7,371 nt of DNA from Verrucomicrobiales bacterium (lineage in GTDB: Bacteria; Verrucomicrobiota; Verrucomicrobiia; Verrucomicrobiales; DEV007): contig JALRFZ010000294.1 of the NCBI GenBank assembly GCA_023253615.1, positions 1-7,371 on the forward strand, given 5' to 3'. The position numbers and the translations under genes were made by a program. Shown here piece by piece: positions 6,799 through 7,371 of this stretch. The first letter of the stretch is position 1. Each line of letters opens with the position of its first letter. Under the pieces are notes generated by a model that saw nothing but the letters and a program-made list of their open reading frames with translations, was not told where the DNA came from and did not search any database.

Positions 6799-6817
6799 GG
6801 CGGAATGCCATTCCGCC
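6799..6817. repeat. REP-like short palindrome
   Basis: ggcggaat (6799-6806) and attccgcc (6810-6817) form a perfect 8-bp hairpin with a 3-nt loop, gcc. The element is GC-rich, lies between genes just after the pntB stop, and has no U-tract in either direction. This makes a dispersed REP-type or mRNA-stabilising element more likely than a terminator. I have a recollection of similar elements in verrucomicrobial genomes. Only one copy is present here, so dispersal cannot be shown. Confidence 0.5.
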
Positions 6818-6852
6818 CTACACCACCCCATCCCCGTGACCCGTGACTCCCC

Positions 6853-7371
<519 letters not shown>

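Larger units (their letters stand above)
6651..6852. other. Intergenic region between pntB and the ferritin-like/HIT gene
   Basis: 202 bp without a convincing gene. On the minus strand it should hold the promoter of the three-gene run and the 3' end of the pntB transcript. It contains an 8-bp inverted repeat (6723-6746), a REP-like palindrome (6799-6817) and a tandem copy of ccgtgac (6834-6847). No U-tract follows either hairpin, so no intrinsic terminator for pntB can be called. No good -35/-10 pair was recognised. Confidence 0.6.

Noticed and set aside
6723..6817. Either hairpin as the pntB terminator
   Set aside because: Neither is followed by a U-rich tail in the minus-strand direction.
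6834..6847. Tandem ccgtgac repeat
   Set aside because: Only two 7-bp copies, consistent with chance or slippage in a C-rich spacer.

Overview
The window is GC-rich, densely coded bacterial chromosome, with six or seven protein genes, no RNA genes, no mobile element and no CRISPR array. The protein types suggest a Gram-negative bacterium of the Verrucomicrobia/PVC kind: an outer-membrane beta-barrel ending in Phe, a membrane-anchored sialidase-fold protein of a type I associate with Verrucomicrobia and Planctomycetes, and a diiron ferritin-like protein close to verrucomicrobial ones. None of the start codons has a clear Shine-Dalgarno sequence. The taxonomic placement is inferred from family resemblance, not from a search.

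Layout from left to right: (1) folC, minus strand, from a TTG start and cut at the left edge only a few codons before its expected end. (2) A strong intrinsic terminator at 1224-1266 that ends transcription of the next gene and lies directly in front of the folC start. (3) A secreted outer-membrane beta-barrel protein, minus strand. (4) An 86% AT island (2084-2160) that separates the divergent beta-barrel and rlmN genes and holds a consensus -10 box for the beta-barrel gene. (5) rlmN, plus strand, the 23S rRNA/tRNA adenine-C2 methyltransferase. (6) Converging on rlmN with a gap of 3 nt, a minus-strand run of three closely spaced genes read from right to left: a ferritin-like (diiron) plus HIT fusion ORF, a membrane-anchored sialidase-fold protein, and an exported protein with a diverged OmpA-like C-terminal domain. 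(7) A 202-bp gap with an 8-bp inverted repeat and a REP-like palindrome. (8) The 3' end of pntB (NADP-binding domain III of the proton-translocating transhydrogenase), minus strand, entering from the right edge.

Most genes are core functions: folate metabolism, translation fidelity and NADPH supply. The three-gene run at 3359-6650 is the accessory part. It combines a predicted diiron/HIT protein with two envelope proteins, and nothing in the sequence shows that the three share a pathway. I found no convincing novel defence or mobile system. The best item for follow-up is the in-frame fusion of a ferritin-like domain to a complete HIT protein, joined by a segment that looks like translated intergenic DNA.
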